Assembly: GCA_964519955.1 (NCBI GenBank)
Contig: CAZFLM010000012.1
Coordinates: 1 to 64,000 of the forward strand
Direction of reading: 5' to 3'
DNA from: CAZFLM01 sp964519955
Lineage (GTDB): Bacteria > Armatimonadota > Chthonomonadetes > Chthonomonadales > CAJBBX01
Length of the DNA: 64,000 nt
This document shows positions 1-8,434 of the stretch, one piece after another. A model generated the notes under the pieces. It had not been told where the DNA came from, searched no databases, and saw only the letters and a program-made list of their open reading frames with translations. Within the stretch, counting starts at the first letter, position 1, and every line of letters begins with the position of its first letter. The position numbers and the translations under genes are program-made.

Positions 1-45
1 GTTGCCACGAGTCCCTAGCCCGCCTCTCGCACGAGCGCTGTGGTG

Positions 46-133
46 GGATGGGCGTCCCTGCCCGTCCGGTAGGGCGCCGGGCCAGGTTGCCATCGCTCGG
101 CACGGCGATGGAGGGTGGGCCTCTGTGCCCACC
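46..133 (+). repeat. Two dispersed hairpin elements (A and B forms)
   Basis: Two neighbouring hairpins lie just downstream of rsgA. At 46-67 GGATGGGC and GCCCGTCC enclose the loop GTCCCT. At 114-133 GGTGGGC and GCCCACC enclose CTCTGT. The same A-then-B order recurs inside dnaE at 7930-8094, so the pair looks like one composite unit. Nothing else is seen between position 1 and the rsgA stop. A role as a 3' structure for rsgA is inference. Confidence 0.75.
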
Positions 134-140
134 GCGCCGC

Positions 141-1121
141 CTACCGCGCGCCGGTCTCGTACGGCTTCGGCAGGGCCGCCTCCAGCTCCGCCGCCAGCGC
201 CAGGAAGCTCTTGTACCGCCGCTCCGGCACGTCGCCCTCCGCCACCGCTTCCTTCAGCTTGCAGCCCGGCTCGGTGTCGTGGCGGCAGTTGTCGAACCGG
301 CAGCCGGTGAGGTGCGGCTCGAACTCGGGGAAGCAGTCCGCCACATCCTCGCGCTCGGCGGCATTGGGGTTGAGCTGGCGCAGCCCGGGCGTGTCGACCA
401 CCCAGCCGCCCGTGTGGATCGGGATGAGCTGCGCCGAGGTGGTCGTGTGCCGGCCCTTGTAGGTGACGTAGCCGATGGCGGTGGTGCGCAGGTTCAGGCC
501 GGGCTGCAGCGCGTTGAGCAGGCTCGACTTGCCCGCGCCGGATGGCCCGACGTACGCGGAAATGTGCCCGTCCAGCTCGGCGCGCAGGTCCTCGATGCCG
601 TCGCCGCGGTGCGCGCTCACGGGGATGATCCGGTACCCCGCGCCGACGTACTCGGCGAAGATCTCCTGCGGGGTGGTGTCTTGCAGCAGATCCATCTTGT
701 TCGCGACGATGAATGGCTCGACTCCGGCCAGACCCGTCGCAACGAGAAACCGGTCGAGCAGCCAAAGATCCGGGTTCGGCTCGGCGCACGCGAAGACCAC
801 CATCAGGCGATCGAGGTTCGCGACGACGGTCTGCTCGACGCCGCGGAAGCCGCTGCGGGAGAACTGCGCGATGCGGGGCAGAATCTCCTCGATGGCACCC
901 CCGCCGTGGTGGGTCTCGACGAAGCGGACGCGGTCGCCGACGGCGATGGGGTCGTTCGTGCGCGAGCGGCGGACGCGCGTCACGCGCCGCGACACGCTGT
1001 CGCTCGTGTTGTACTCGAACCGCTTCTTCAGGTTGCCCCGAAGCGTGCAGTGGTAGTGGTGGCCGCCGCTGTCGACGGTGTAGCCGCCGTTCGTGGCTCT
1101 CAGGACGATGCCTTCGTGCAA
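141..1121 (-). CDS. rsgA: Ribosome small subunit-dependent GTPase A
   Basis: A circularly permuted GTPase of the RsgA/YjeQ family, which acts in late 30S maturation in the cytoplasm. The 326-residue protein has the N-terminal OB-fold segment and then the permuted order G4 (NKMD), SAHRGDGI, the P-loop GPSGAGKS and G3 (DTPG). It ends in the zinc knuckle C-R-F-D-N-C-R-H with a later Cys. The start is TTG (MHEGIV), chosen because the N-terminus fits the family and AAGGG lies a few bases upstream. It is monocistronic, with its own promoter at 1356-1384 and a short ORF plus hairpin in its leader. Length is normal for the family. Confidence 0.95.
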   Translation of the reverse strand: MHEGIVLRATNGGYTVDSGGHHYHCTLRGNLKKRFEYNTSDSVSRRVTRVRRSRTNDPIAVGDRVRFVETHHGGGAIEEILPRIAQFSRSGFRGVEQTVVANLDRLMVVFACAEPNPDLWLLDRFLVATGLAGVEPFIVANKMDLLQDTTPQEIFAEYVGAGYRIIPVSAHRGDGIEDLRAELDGHISAYVGPSGAGKSSLLNALQPGLNLRTTAIGYVTYKGRHTTTSAQLIPIHTGGWVVDTPGLRQLNPNAAEREDVADCFPEFEPHLTGCRFDNCRHDTEPGCKLKEAVAEGDVPERRYKSFLALAAELEAALPKPYETGAR

Positions 1122-1147
1122 GGGTTCCCTTCTCTCCCAAATGCAAA

Positions 1148-1175
1148 GCGTCCGGCAACGGATGTCGCCGGACGC
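1148..1175 (-). terminator. Attenuator-like hairpin in rsgA leader
   Basis: A perfect 9-bp stem (1148-1156 with 1167-1175) and a 10-base loop, followed on the minus strand by TTTGCATTT and then the rsgA ribosome-binding site. The upstream arm (1172-1177, GTGCGT on the minus strand) can instead pair with ACGCAC at 1205-1210, immediately after the small ORF. The layout is that of a terminator/antiterminator pair, but the T tract is weak. Regulation is inferred. Confidence 0.45.
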
Positions 1176-1215
1176 ACAACGGGAGGGGAACGGCCTGTTC
1201 GCGCGTGCGTTGTGT

Positions 1216-1308
1216 CTATAGCGCGGGGACTAGCTCACTCCCGAGGAGAGGCGAGCGCGCGTTGCTCGGAACCGACTCGACCAAGTTGTCAAGGACGGAT
1301 TGCTCCAT
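1216..1308 (-). CDS. Small ORF (30 aa), possible leader peptide of rsgA
   Basis: Thirty codons starting MEQSVLDNLVES and ending SELVPAL, with an excellent Shine-Dalgarno AAGGAGG at 1318-1324, nine bases from the ATG. It is the first ORF on the transcript from the strong promoter at 1356-1384 and ends 95 bases before rsgA. It has six Leu and five Ser but no run of a single amino acid as in classic biosynthetic leaders. No homologue is recognised. It could be a leader peptide whose translation influences the hairpin at 1148-1175, or an independent small protein. Confidence 0.5.
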   Translation of the reverse strand: MEQSVLDNLVESVPSNARSPLLGSELVPAL

Positions 1309-1355
1309 CGCGGCCCACCTCCTTACGATGAGGATTAGGGAAGAACGACATCCTT

Positions 1356-1384
1356 ATTGTACAGCCGCGGCGAGGGCATGTCAA
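1356..1384 (-). promoter_or_regulatory. Sigma70-type promoter for the rsgA transcript
   Basis: On the minus strand the perfect -35 TTGACA (1379-1384) is separated by 17 bp from the -10 TACAAT (1356-1361). Transcription would begin near 1349, about 40 bases before the small ORF. It lies just downstream of polA, so rsgA need not depend on polA read-through. Confidence 0.8.
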
Positions 1385-1424
1385 GTGTCCGTGTTATTAC
1401 TTGGATGTATGGCGGTATGCGACC

Positions 1425-4241
1425 TCACTTCGCCTCCAGCCAGTCCGGTCCGATGCCGCTCTCGGCTTGGAGCGGCACCTTCAGCTCCATGGCGCCCTCC
1501 ATCTCCTCCTTGACGATGCGCGCGTGCTCCTCGGCCAGCTCCGCGGGCGTCTCCAGCACCAGTTCGTCGTGGATCTGCAGCAGCATGCGCATCGGCAGAC
1601 GGTCGCGGTCGATGCGGCCCTGCACGCGCACCATGGCCAGCTTCATGAGGTCGGCAGCGCTGCCCTGGACCACGGTGTTGATGGCGAGCCGCTCTCCCAG
1701 GTTGCGCTGCGTCGCGTTCGCGGCCTTCACCTCGGGGATCGGGCGGCGGCGGCCCATGAACGTCGACACGTAGCCGTAGGTCAGCGCCTGGTGCACGCAC
1801 TCGCGCAGGAACCGGTCGATGCCCGCGAACCGCTGGCGGTAATCGGCGATAAGCGTGCCGGCGTCCTGCACGCTCATCCCCTCGATGCGCCGCGCGAGCC
1901 CGTACGCGGTCACTCCGTAGATGATGCCGAAGTTGATGGTCTTCGCGTGGCCGCGCATCTCCCGCGTCACCATGTCTGGCGGCACCCCGAAAACCTGCGC
2001 GGCGACCGCGGTGTGAATGTCCTGCCCCTGCCGGAACGCCTGCAGGAGTCCGGGGTCTTCGCTCAGGTGCGCCAGGATGCGCAGCTCGATCTGCGAGTAG
2101 TCCGCGCAGATGAGCGAGCAGCCGGGCTGTGCCTGGAACGCCTTCCGCACCTGCCGGCCGAGGTCCGTGCGCACGGGGATGTTCTGCAGGTTCGGCCCCT
2201 GCGATGCCAGGCGCCCCGTGGCTGTGACGAGCTGCTGGAAGGTTGTGTGGATGCGCTTCGTGGCCGGATCGATCGCCTGCGCGAGCGCGTCCAGGTACGT
2301 GCCGATCAGCTTCTGCAACTGCCGGTACTCGATCACCAGGCGCGGCACGCTGGTTCGCGGGTCCGAGATGTCCTCCGACGCGGCCAGCTTGTCCAGCACC
2401 TCGATATCGGTGGACCGCCCCGTCTTGGTCTTCTTGACCGAGGGTAGGCCGAGGCGATCGAACAAGATCTCCGCGAGCTGCTTCGGCGAGTCGATCTGGA
2501 ACTCGGTGCCCGCCGCGCTCCACACCTGCTCGCGCAGCTCGTCCACCCGCGCCTTCAGCACGTCGCCTTGCCGGCGCAGCTCCACCGGATCGCACAGGAT
2601 GCCGTTCCACTCCATCTCGGCGAGCACGGTGGTCAGCGGCGACTCCACCTCGCGCAGCAGGTGGCCCATGCCCATCGCCTCGAGGCGCGGCTGGAGCATC
2701 TGGCAGAGGCGGAGCGCGATGTCGGCGTCCTCGGCCGCGTAGCGCGTGATCTTGGCGAGCGGCACCCGGTCCATGGAGCCCTGCCCGTCACCCGTGCCGA
2801 TGAGGTCGGTGATCGGCACCATGCGCCAGTTCAGGTGCTCCATCGCCAGGGCGTCGAGCTTCTGGCTGGGCGCGGCCGGGTCCATCAGGATGGCGGCCAG
2901 CATCGTGTCGCAAGCGACGCCGCGCATCGCCACACCGTGCCGCAGCAGGACGCGCGCATCGAACTTCAGGTTGTGGCCGCACTTGGGCACCGCCGGGTCC
3001 GCCAGCACCGGGCCAAGCGCCTTCAGCACGGTCTCGGTGTCCAGATGGCTGAATGGCTCCGGCGAGAGCGTCGGCACGTAGACCGCCTGCCCGGGCTTCC
3101 ACGCGAAGCTCAGCCCGCAGAGCCGCGCATCCCGCTCCAGCCCGGTCGTCTCGGTGTCTACCGCGACGATAGGCTGCGCGCGGAGCGTGGCGGCCAGCTC
3201 CGCGAGTTGCTCCGCGGTGGTGACCGCGCGGTAGTCGACCGGCTCGGTCTCGATGGTCGCCGGCTCCTGGCCGAACAGGTTGCCGAGCAGTTCGTCTGCC
3301 TGCGGCGCGGCAGCGGGCTCGGGAGCCGGCGCTGGGGCGGGCGGCGCACCCTCCTCCGCGGCCAGGCGGCGCACGTCGTCCTGGAACCGGTTGAACCCGA
3401 GCTGCTGGAACAGGGGCACCAGGCGCCCGAGGTCGATGGGGGAGATCCGCGCATCGTCCATCGAGAACGGCAGGTCGGCGTCCCGCTTCAGCCGCACCAA
3501 CTCGCGGCTCAGGGGCAGCTTCTCCGCCGAGGCGACCAGCGACGCGCGAATCTTGTCCTTGTTGCGGATGTTGATCTGGTCGACGTTCGCCAGGATGCCT
3601 TCGATGGAGCCGAACTGCTGGATGAGCGCCTGCGCGGTTTTCTCGCCCACGCCTGGCACGCCCGGCACGTTGTCCACGCTGTCGCCCAGCAGCGTCAGAT
3701 AGTCGACCACCTGCCCTGGCGCGATGCCCTTGTTCGCCAGGAGGGCTGAGGCGTCGATGAGCGCGTCCGTGTGGATGTCGAACATGGCCACGCGGTCGCA
3801 GATGAGCTGCTCGAGATCCTTGTCCTTCGACACGATGCGCACGTTCACGTCCGCGCAGGCCGGGTCGTCGAGCACGCGCTGGATGACCGTGGCGATCACG
3901 TCGTCCGCCTCGATGCCGGCGTTGCCGAAGATCGGGATGCCGAACGCCTCGACCACCTCGAAGACGCGCGGGATCTGGGCGATCAGGTCGTCCGGCGTCG
4001 GGGCGCGCGTGGCCTTGTACTCCGGGAACAGCTCGTCGCGGAACGTGGGGCCGGGCATGTCCTTCGCCACGACGACGTAGTGCGGCTTGAACTGCCCGAA
4101 GAGCTTGATGAGCATCGCCGTGAAGCCGAAGACGGCGTGCGTCGGCTCGCTCGTGACGGGGCTGTGCATCCCGTTGCGGATGGCGTAGTAAGCGCGGAAG
4201 ATCTGCGCGTAGGCGTCGATGACGTAGAGGGTCTCGGGCAT
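1425..4241 (-). CDS. polA: DNA polymerase I
   Basis: Family A polymerase for repair synthesis and Okazaki-fragment processing, 938 residues (about the usual length). The N-terminal 5'-3' exonuclease begins MPETLYVIDAYAQIF, with acidic motifs such as GIEADDVIA. The 3'-5' exonuclease looks active: DTET near residue 361, a downstream NLKFD and the YAAEDAD motif. Polymerase motifs are ADYSQIE (near 713), the O-helix KTINFGIIYG with Phe, and QIHDE (near 890). The ATG at 4241 is chosen because AAGGAG precedes it; a longer reading frame upstream crosses a dispersed repeat and is not conserved-looking. It is co-oriented with the upstream dnaE-type gene but separated by 347 bp. Confidence 0.96.
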   Translation of the reverse strand: MPETLYVIDAYAQIFRAYYAIRNGMHSPVTSEPTHAVFGFTAMLIKLFGQFKPHYVVVAKDMPGPTFRDELFPEYKATRAPTPDDLIAQIPRVFEVVEAFGIPIFGNAGIEADDVIATVIQRVLDDPACADVNVRIVSKDKDLEQLICDRVAMFDIHTDALIDASALLANKGIAPGQVVDYLTLLGDSVDNVPGVPGVGEKTAQALIQQFGSIEGILANVDQINIRNKDKIRASLVASAEKLPLSRELVRLKRDADLPFSMDDARISPIDLGRLVPLFQQLGFNRFQDDVRRLAAEEGAPPAPAPAPEPAAAPQADELLGNLFGQEPATIETEPVDYRAVTTAEQLAELAATLRAQPIVAVDTETTGLERDARLCGLSFAWKPGQAVYVPTLSPEPFSHLDTETVLKALGPVLADPAVPKCGHNLKFDARVLLRHGVAMRGVACDTMLAAILMDPAAPSQKLDALAMEHLNWRMVPITDLIGTGDGQGSMDRVPLAKITRYAAEDADIALRLCQMLQPRLEAMGMGHLLREVESPLTTVLAEMEWNGILCDPVELRRQGDVLKARVDELREQVWSAAGTEFQIDSPKQLAEILFDRLGLPSVKKTKTGRSTDIEVLDKLAASEDISDPRTSVPRLVIEYRQLQKLIGTYLDALAQAIDPATKRIHTTFQQLVTATGRLASQGPNLQNIPVRTDLGRQVRKAFQAQPGCSLICADYSQIELRILAHLSEDPGLLQAFRQGQDIHTAVAAQVFGVPPDMVTREMRGHAKTINFGIIYGVTAYGLARRIEGMSVQDAGTLIADYRQRFAGIDRFLRECVHQALTYGYVSTFMGRRRPIPEVKAANATQRNLGERLAINTVVQGSAADLMKLAMVRVQGRIDRDRLPMRMLLQIHDELVLETPAELAEEHARIVKEEMEGAMELKVPLQAESGIGPDWLEAK

Positions 4242-4588
4242 GTTCGGCTCCTTGGGTGCGGCTCTGAACCCAACCAAATACTTGCTGCGACGCCGGAAGT
4301 CCTGCCGTGAAAGGCAACAGACTCGTCTCACCACATAGGCACAGAGGGCACAGAGACTGCACAGGGAACGACATGAGGGTGGGGGCGAACGGCCTTGCTC
4401 ACCACGGAGACGCGGAGGGCACAGATGCTGCACAGTTGAAGGCGTTGGGAGTGGGGTGCCGACGCGTGGCGGCACCATGACCAGTCCTCTTCATCTCTCG
4501 TCTCTCTTCGCCGTTCTCTGTGCCTCCTCAGTGTCCTCAGTGTCTCTGTGGTGAGCTCGCCGTTCGCCGTCTGCCGTTCGTCATGCGA
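4242..4588. repeat. Intergenic region with CACAGAGG-type repeats
   Basis: The gap between the dnaE-type gene and polA holds three copies of one repeat. Two are on the plus strand, starting near 4329 and 4399 (CACCAC, then AG, then GAGGGCACAGA). One is inverted at about 4517-4557, reading CTCTGTGCC through to GTGTCTCTGTGGTGAG. A 7-bp hairpin (GGTGCCG at 4455-4461, CGGCACC at 4470-4476) lies between. The polA leader with its RBS occupies the polA-proximal end. No gene is seen. Similar CACAGAGG repeats occur in many environmental genomes (general knowledge); their function is unknown. Confidence 0.6.
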
Positions 4589-7500
4589 TCACCCCCGCAG
4601 GACCTGCGTCGCCTGGGCCACGCGCACGCGCATCGCCGGCGGCTCGACGGGCTGCGCGTGGTGCAGCTCGTCGGCGGAGCGGACGAAGTCGGCCATGACG
4701 AGGGGCTTCGCGCGCTCCACCACGAACGTGACGCCCGTCCCGCGCCGCTGGATCGTTCCCCGAGCCACCACCGCCGGCGACGTGACGAAGACCTCCGTGC
4801 AGTTCTCGATGGCCGCGCCTGCGCAGGTCGTCTGCAGCAGCCCCGTCTCGTCCTCGATGAGCGTGAACAGGATCGGCTCGCCGCTGCGCGTGGGCGGGCG
4901 GTGCGGCCGCACGTTCAGCCCCGCCACGGTGATGCGCGCTCCGCTGCGAGCCTGCTGCGCCTCGTAGATGGTCTTAACGTTGTACCGGCTCAGGCTGTCG
5001 CGCAGGTAGGCGAACACGTGGCACTCCGCGCACACCCCCGTGATGCGCCAGGTCCAGAGGAACTTGTCCCACACGGAGAAGTCGTCGATCTCCTCGTCCA
5101 CGGGCGTGCGAATGTCCGTGACCGGGCCGTAGTCGAGGTGGGGCTGTGTGGGTGTGGCGGGTCTGTCCGCCGCCACCGTCATCCCGACGCAGGAGGGATC
5201 CGGCCCAGCGCCGTAGTCCGCGCGCGCTTCCTCCACCTGCCGGATGCCTCGCAACGCCGGCTCGGCATGACCCTCGCGCAACTCGCTGCGGCTCGCGCTG
5301 GGTTCCCCCTCTCCCCCCCGCGGGAGAGGGCTGGGGAGAGGGGGCGCGCCTTCCTCTCCGCACTCGGTTCCGAGCCGCGAGCGTGAGCGACCGGTCTGCC
5401 CCTCTGCCTCCGGGCCGTGGTTCGCTGTGGGGCTTCCGGAGGGCGCGCCCACCCACGCCCGGCACGACAGCGCGATCCCCAGCGTCTCGTCCAGCTTCCA
5501 CAGCAGCCCGCGCCGGTGCGGGTGTAGGCTGTCGAACGCGCCGCACAGCACCAGGTTCTCCAGGCGGTCGCGGTGGAGGGGGATGCGCACGCAGAAGTCC
5601 AGCAGCGAGCGGAATGGACCACGCACGCGCTCGGCGCGGATCGCGTCGATCTCGGTCTCCCGGATGTTCGCCACCAGCCGGAACCCGAGGCGGATGGTGT
5701 TCTCGTCCTCCGCGAAGCACTTGTCGTCGCTCGCGTTGATGTCGATGGGATGGACCCGCACCCCGCGCCGCCTCGCCTCGCCCGCCAGCGTGTTGGAGGA
5801 GAAGAAGCCCATCGGCTGGTGGTTCATCATGCCCGCGAAGTAGGGCGCCGGATCGTGCACCGAGAGGTAGGCCGACCGGTAGCCCGTCAGCGCGAAGCTG
5901 GCCGCGTGCCCCTCCGTGAAGCCGTAGCCGAACCACCCCTCGATCTGGTCGAAGATGAGGTTCGCGCGCTCCTCGCCCAGGTCGCGGTGGAAGCCGCACG
6001 CTCGCTCCACGAACTCCTGGCGCGCCTCGTCCAGCTTGCCCACGCGCGCGCGCTTGTTCAGGCTCTTGCGGAAGCGGTCCGCCAGGCCGTCGTCGCAGCC
6101 GGTCATCGCGGCCACCACGTCGTTCACCTGCTCCTGGAACACGATGCAGCCATACGTCTTCGCCAGCGTGTCGCGCAGGGCCGGGTGCAGCACGTCCGCG
6201 CGCGCCCATCCGTTGCGGCAGGCGGTGAAGCGCTGTACCACGTTGCCGCGGATCGGCCCGGGCCGGATCAGTGCGACCGCCGCCACCAGGTCCTCGAAGT
6301 GCTCCGGCTGCAGCACCACGGCCAGCGCCATCTGCGCCGCGCTCTCGAACTGGAACGTGCCCACCGCCCCCCCAGCCCGAAACATCCGAAACGTCTCCGC
6401 ATCGCCCATCGGAATGCGGTCGTAGTCGAAACGGCGGGGGCCTGGCGGCTGGGACTTGGGACTTAGGGATTGGGGCTGGGCGGCGCGCGGCTCCAGTCCC
6501 CAAGTCCCAAGTCCCAAGTCCTCGCTCAGCGCCTGCGGCTTCGCCGACGACGTGCGCAGCCCGTACTCCGCGTCGCCGATGACCGAGAGGATGCGCAGCG
6601 AGAGCACGTCGAACTTGATCGCGCCCACCTCCTCCGCGTCGTCCTTGTCCAGCGTCCAGATGCGCGTGATGCCGCGTGCCGAAGGTTCCAGTGGGGCCAT
6701 CTCCGCCAGCGGCACCTTGCTGATGACGATGCCGGAGGAGTGCGTGCCGAGGTGGCGGGGGAACGCCGAGATGCGCCCGCAGAGGTCGAAGAGCAGGCGC
6801 GAGCGCTCCTTGAAGGCGCCGTGCTGGCGCAGCTCCGCATACTTGTCGAACGCGGCGTCCAGCGTGTCGGCGCGCACGTTGTGGTTCAGGTGGCGCGAGA
6901 AGAAGGTGAGCACCTCCTCGGGCAGCTCCAGCACCTTGCCGATGTCGCGCACGGCCGACTTCGCCCAGAACGTGTGGAACGTGCAGACCATGCCGACGTG
7001 CTCCTCGCCGTAGCGCTCCACGATGTGCCGGAACACGTCGTCGCGCCGCTCCGAGGGGAAGTCCATGTCGATGTCGGGGGTCTTGCCGGGCACCAGGAAC
7101 CGGGCGAACGGCAGGCGCCGCGCGATGACGTCCACATCCGTGAGGAAGAGGCAGTAGGCCACGCAGGAGTCGGCGGCGCTCCCCCGGCCCGTGCAGCGAA
7201 TGCCCTGCCGCCGCGCCCACCGCACGATGTCCCACACCATCAGGAAGTAGTCCGCGTAGCCCAGCTCGCAGATGACCTTCAGCTCGTGCTCGATGCGGGC
7301 CACCGTGCGCGGCGTCATCTCCCCGTAGCGCGCGGCGCCTCCCTTGTACGTCAGGTGGCGCAGGTAGCCGGCCGCGTCGCGGTAGGGGCGCGTGGATGCC
7401 GGGTCGCCCATGCCGGGCACCGCGAAGGCGGGGGTGATGTCCTCATCCTCCGGCAGCCCGCACCCGCACTCCTCCGCGATCCGCCCCGTGTTGTCCACCG

Positions 7501-8434
7501 CGTCCGGCCGCCAGGCGAATCGCGCCCGCATCTCGGTCTCGGACTTCAGGCAGCGCTCGGCGTTGAGCGGGCGTGCCGGATGCGGCTGATCGAACGTGGC
7601 CTTCACCGCGATGCACCGCAGCACGTCGTGCGCGATGTAGTCCTCCGGGCGGGCGTAGTGCACGTTGTTCGTGGCGACTACGCCGACCCCGATCCGATCG
7701 GCGAGCGCCGCGAGTTCGCGGTTGACGCGGTCGCACCCCGGCGTCAGGTCGTCCTGCAGCTCCAGGAAGAACGAGCCCGCCCCGAACGCATCGCGCAGCC
7801 GCCGCGCTACTTCCTCCGCCCGGCCGCGCCGCCCCGCCGCGATGCTCGACGGAATGAGCCCCTTCCGGCACCCCGAGAGGCAGATGACCCCGTCCAGCGG
7901 CAGCGGCTCAACTGGAGGGGCCGCCGGTGGGATGGGCCTCCGCGCCCGTCCGGATGGATCTGGAGGGTGGGCCTCCGTGCCCACCGCGCCTGCCGCCGGT
8001 GATATGGGCCTCCGTGCCCGTCCGGAAGGACCTGGAGGGTGGGCCTCCGTGCCCACCGCGCCTCTGCCGGTGGGATGGGCCTCCGTGCCCGTCCATGCGC
8101 CGCAGATCGCCCCCCACGGCAGGTGCGGGTTGAGGCGGCCGCCGTGCGTGTGCGCCACCGTGAGCAGGCGACAGACGTTCGCGTACCCTCGCCGGTGGCG
8201 CGCCAGCAGCGTCAGGTGCGTCTCGTCCTCCATCGTCACTTCCGCCCCGAGGATGGGGCGCAGCCCATACGCGCGGCACAGCGTCACGAACTTGACCGCC
8301 GCCGACACGTTGTTGTGGTCGGTGAGGGCGAGGGCAGGCACGCCCAGACTCGCGGCCTGGCGCACCAGGACCTCGATGTCGCTTCCACCGTCGAGGAAGC
8401 TGTATGGCGTATGGAGGTGCAGATGGGCGAACAT
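4589..8434 (-). CDS. DNA polymerase III alpha-family protein, DnaE2/ImuC-like, with repeat-derived inserts
   Basis: Family C polymerase of 1281 residues. The PHP domain opens MFAHLHLHTPYSFLDGG. Catalytic aspartates are visible in PDIDMDF (near residue 455) and KFDVLS (near 608). A C-terminal OB fold ends near VVERAKPLVMAD. The finger/palm text (PRHLGTHSSGIVIS, then LDKDDAEEVGAIKFD) resembles the shorter DnaE2/ImuC class, normally about 1,050-1,100 residues. The excess comes from three in-frame stretches built of dispersed repeats, near residues 114-174, 635-665 and 992-1095. ATG 8434 is preferred because family members begin right at the HLHLH segment; an in-frame ATG at 8476 is possible. No imuA/imuB neighbour is present, so mutagenic versus replicative use is undecided. 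Confidence 0.85.
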   Translation of the reverse strand: MFAHLHLHTPYSFLDGGSDIEVLVRQAASLGVPALALTDHNNVSAAVKFVTLCRAYGLRPILGAEVTMEDETHLTLLARHRRGYANVCRLLTVAHTHGGRLNPHLPWGAICGAWTGTEAHPTGRGAVGTEAHPPGPSGRARRPISPAAGAVGTEAHPPDPSGRARRPIPPAAPPVEPLPLDGVICLSGCRKGLIPSSIAAGRRGRAEEVARRLRDAFGAGSFFLELQDDLTPGCDRVNRELAALADRIGVGVVATNNVHYARPEDYIAHDVLRCIAVKATFDQPHPARPLNAERCLKSETEMRARFAWRPDAVDNTGRIAEECGCGLPEDEDITPAFAVPGMGDPASTRPYRDAAGYLRHLTYKGGAARYGEMTPRTVARIEHELKVICELGYADYFLMVWDIVRWARRQGIRCTGRGSAADSCVAYCLFLTDVDVIARRLPFARFLVPGKTPDIDMDFPSERRDDVFRHIVERYGEEHVGMVCTFHTFWAKSAVRDIGKVLELPEEVLTFFSRHLNHNVRADTLDAAFDKYAELRQHGAFKERSRLLFDLCGRISAFPRHLGTHSSGIVISKVPLAEMAPLEPSARGITRIWTLDKDDAEEVGAIKFDVLSLRILSVIGDAEYGLRTSSAKPQALSEDLGLGTWGLEPRAAQPQSLSPKSQPPGPRRFDYDRIPMGDAETFRMFRAGGAVGTFQFESAAQMALAVVLQPEHFEDLVAAVALIRPGPIRGNVVQRFTACRNGWARADVLHPALRDTLAKTYGCIVFQEQVNDVVAAMTGCDDGLADRFRKSLNKRARVGKLDEARQEFVERACGFHRDLGEERANLIFDQIEGWFGYGFTEGHAASFALTGYRSAYLSVHDPAPYFAGMMNHQPMGFFSSNTLAGEARRRGVRVHPIDINASDDKCFAEDENTIRLGFRLVANIRETEIDAIRAERVRGPFRSLLDFCVRIPLHRDRLENLVLCGAFDSLHPHRRGLLWKLDETLGIALSCRAWVGAPSGSPTANHGPEAEGQTGRSRSRLGTECGEEGAPPLPSPLPRGGEGEPSASRSELREGHAEPALRGIRQVEEARADYGAGPDPSCVGMTVAADRPATPTQPHLDYGPVTDIRTPVDEEIDDFSVWDKFLWTWRITGVCAECHVFAYLRDSLSRYNVKTIYEAQQARSGARITVAGLNVRPHRPPTRSGEPILFTLIEDETGLLQTTCAGAAIENCTEVFVTSPAVVARGTIQRRGTGVTFVVERAKPLVMADFVRSADELHHAQPVEPPAMRVRVAQATQVLRG
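5150..5460 (-). repeat. In-frame low-conservation insert in dnaE-type gene (GAGAGGG repeat)
   Basis: This stretch separates recognisable polymerase sequence and is rich in Pro, Gly, Arg and Ser. It contains GCGGGAGAGGGCTGGGGAG preceded by CTCTCCCCC, an inverted-repeat motif seen dispersed in many bacterial genomes, read here as PLPSPLPRGGEGE. It adds roughly 100 codons before the OB fold (near residues 992-1095) without breaking the frame. Confidence 0.6.
6440..6530 (-). repeat. In-frame GGGACTTGG-type repeat in dnaE-type gene
   Basis: Plus-strand text has GGGACTTGGGACTTAGGGAT followed by an inverted partner CCCCAAGTCCCAAGTCCC, forming a large palindrome-like block. It encodes a Gly/Leu/Pro/Ser-rich insert (DLGLGTWGL) in the thumb/finger region near residues 635-665. 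The same repeat, also as an inverted pair, occurs between genes at 32710-32820. Confidence 0.7.
7930..8094 (-). repeat. Five hairpin elements in frame inside the PHP domain of the dnaE-type gene
   Basis: Five alternating A and B hairpins lie at 7930-7951, 7966-7985, 8003-8021, 8038-8057 and 8073-8094. The loops are CTCCGC then CTCCGT four times. A-form stems are ATGGGC with GCCCGT; B-form stems are GGTGGGC with GCCCACC. On the coding strand they give repeated GTEAHPP and GRARRPI peptides, inserted between GAICGAW and PLPLDGVICLSG. The frame is preserved, so the insert is probably translated. Confidence 0.85.

Noticed and set aside
4242..4478. N-terminal extension of polA
   Set aside because: The extension is Cys/Arg-rich repeat-derived sequence, whereas ATG 4241 has AAGGAG and the conserved N-terminus.
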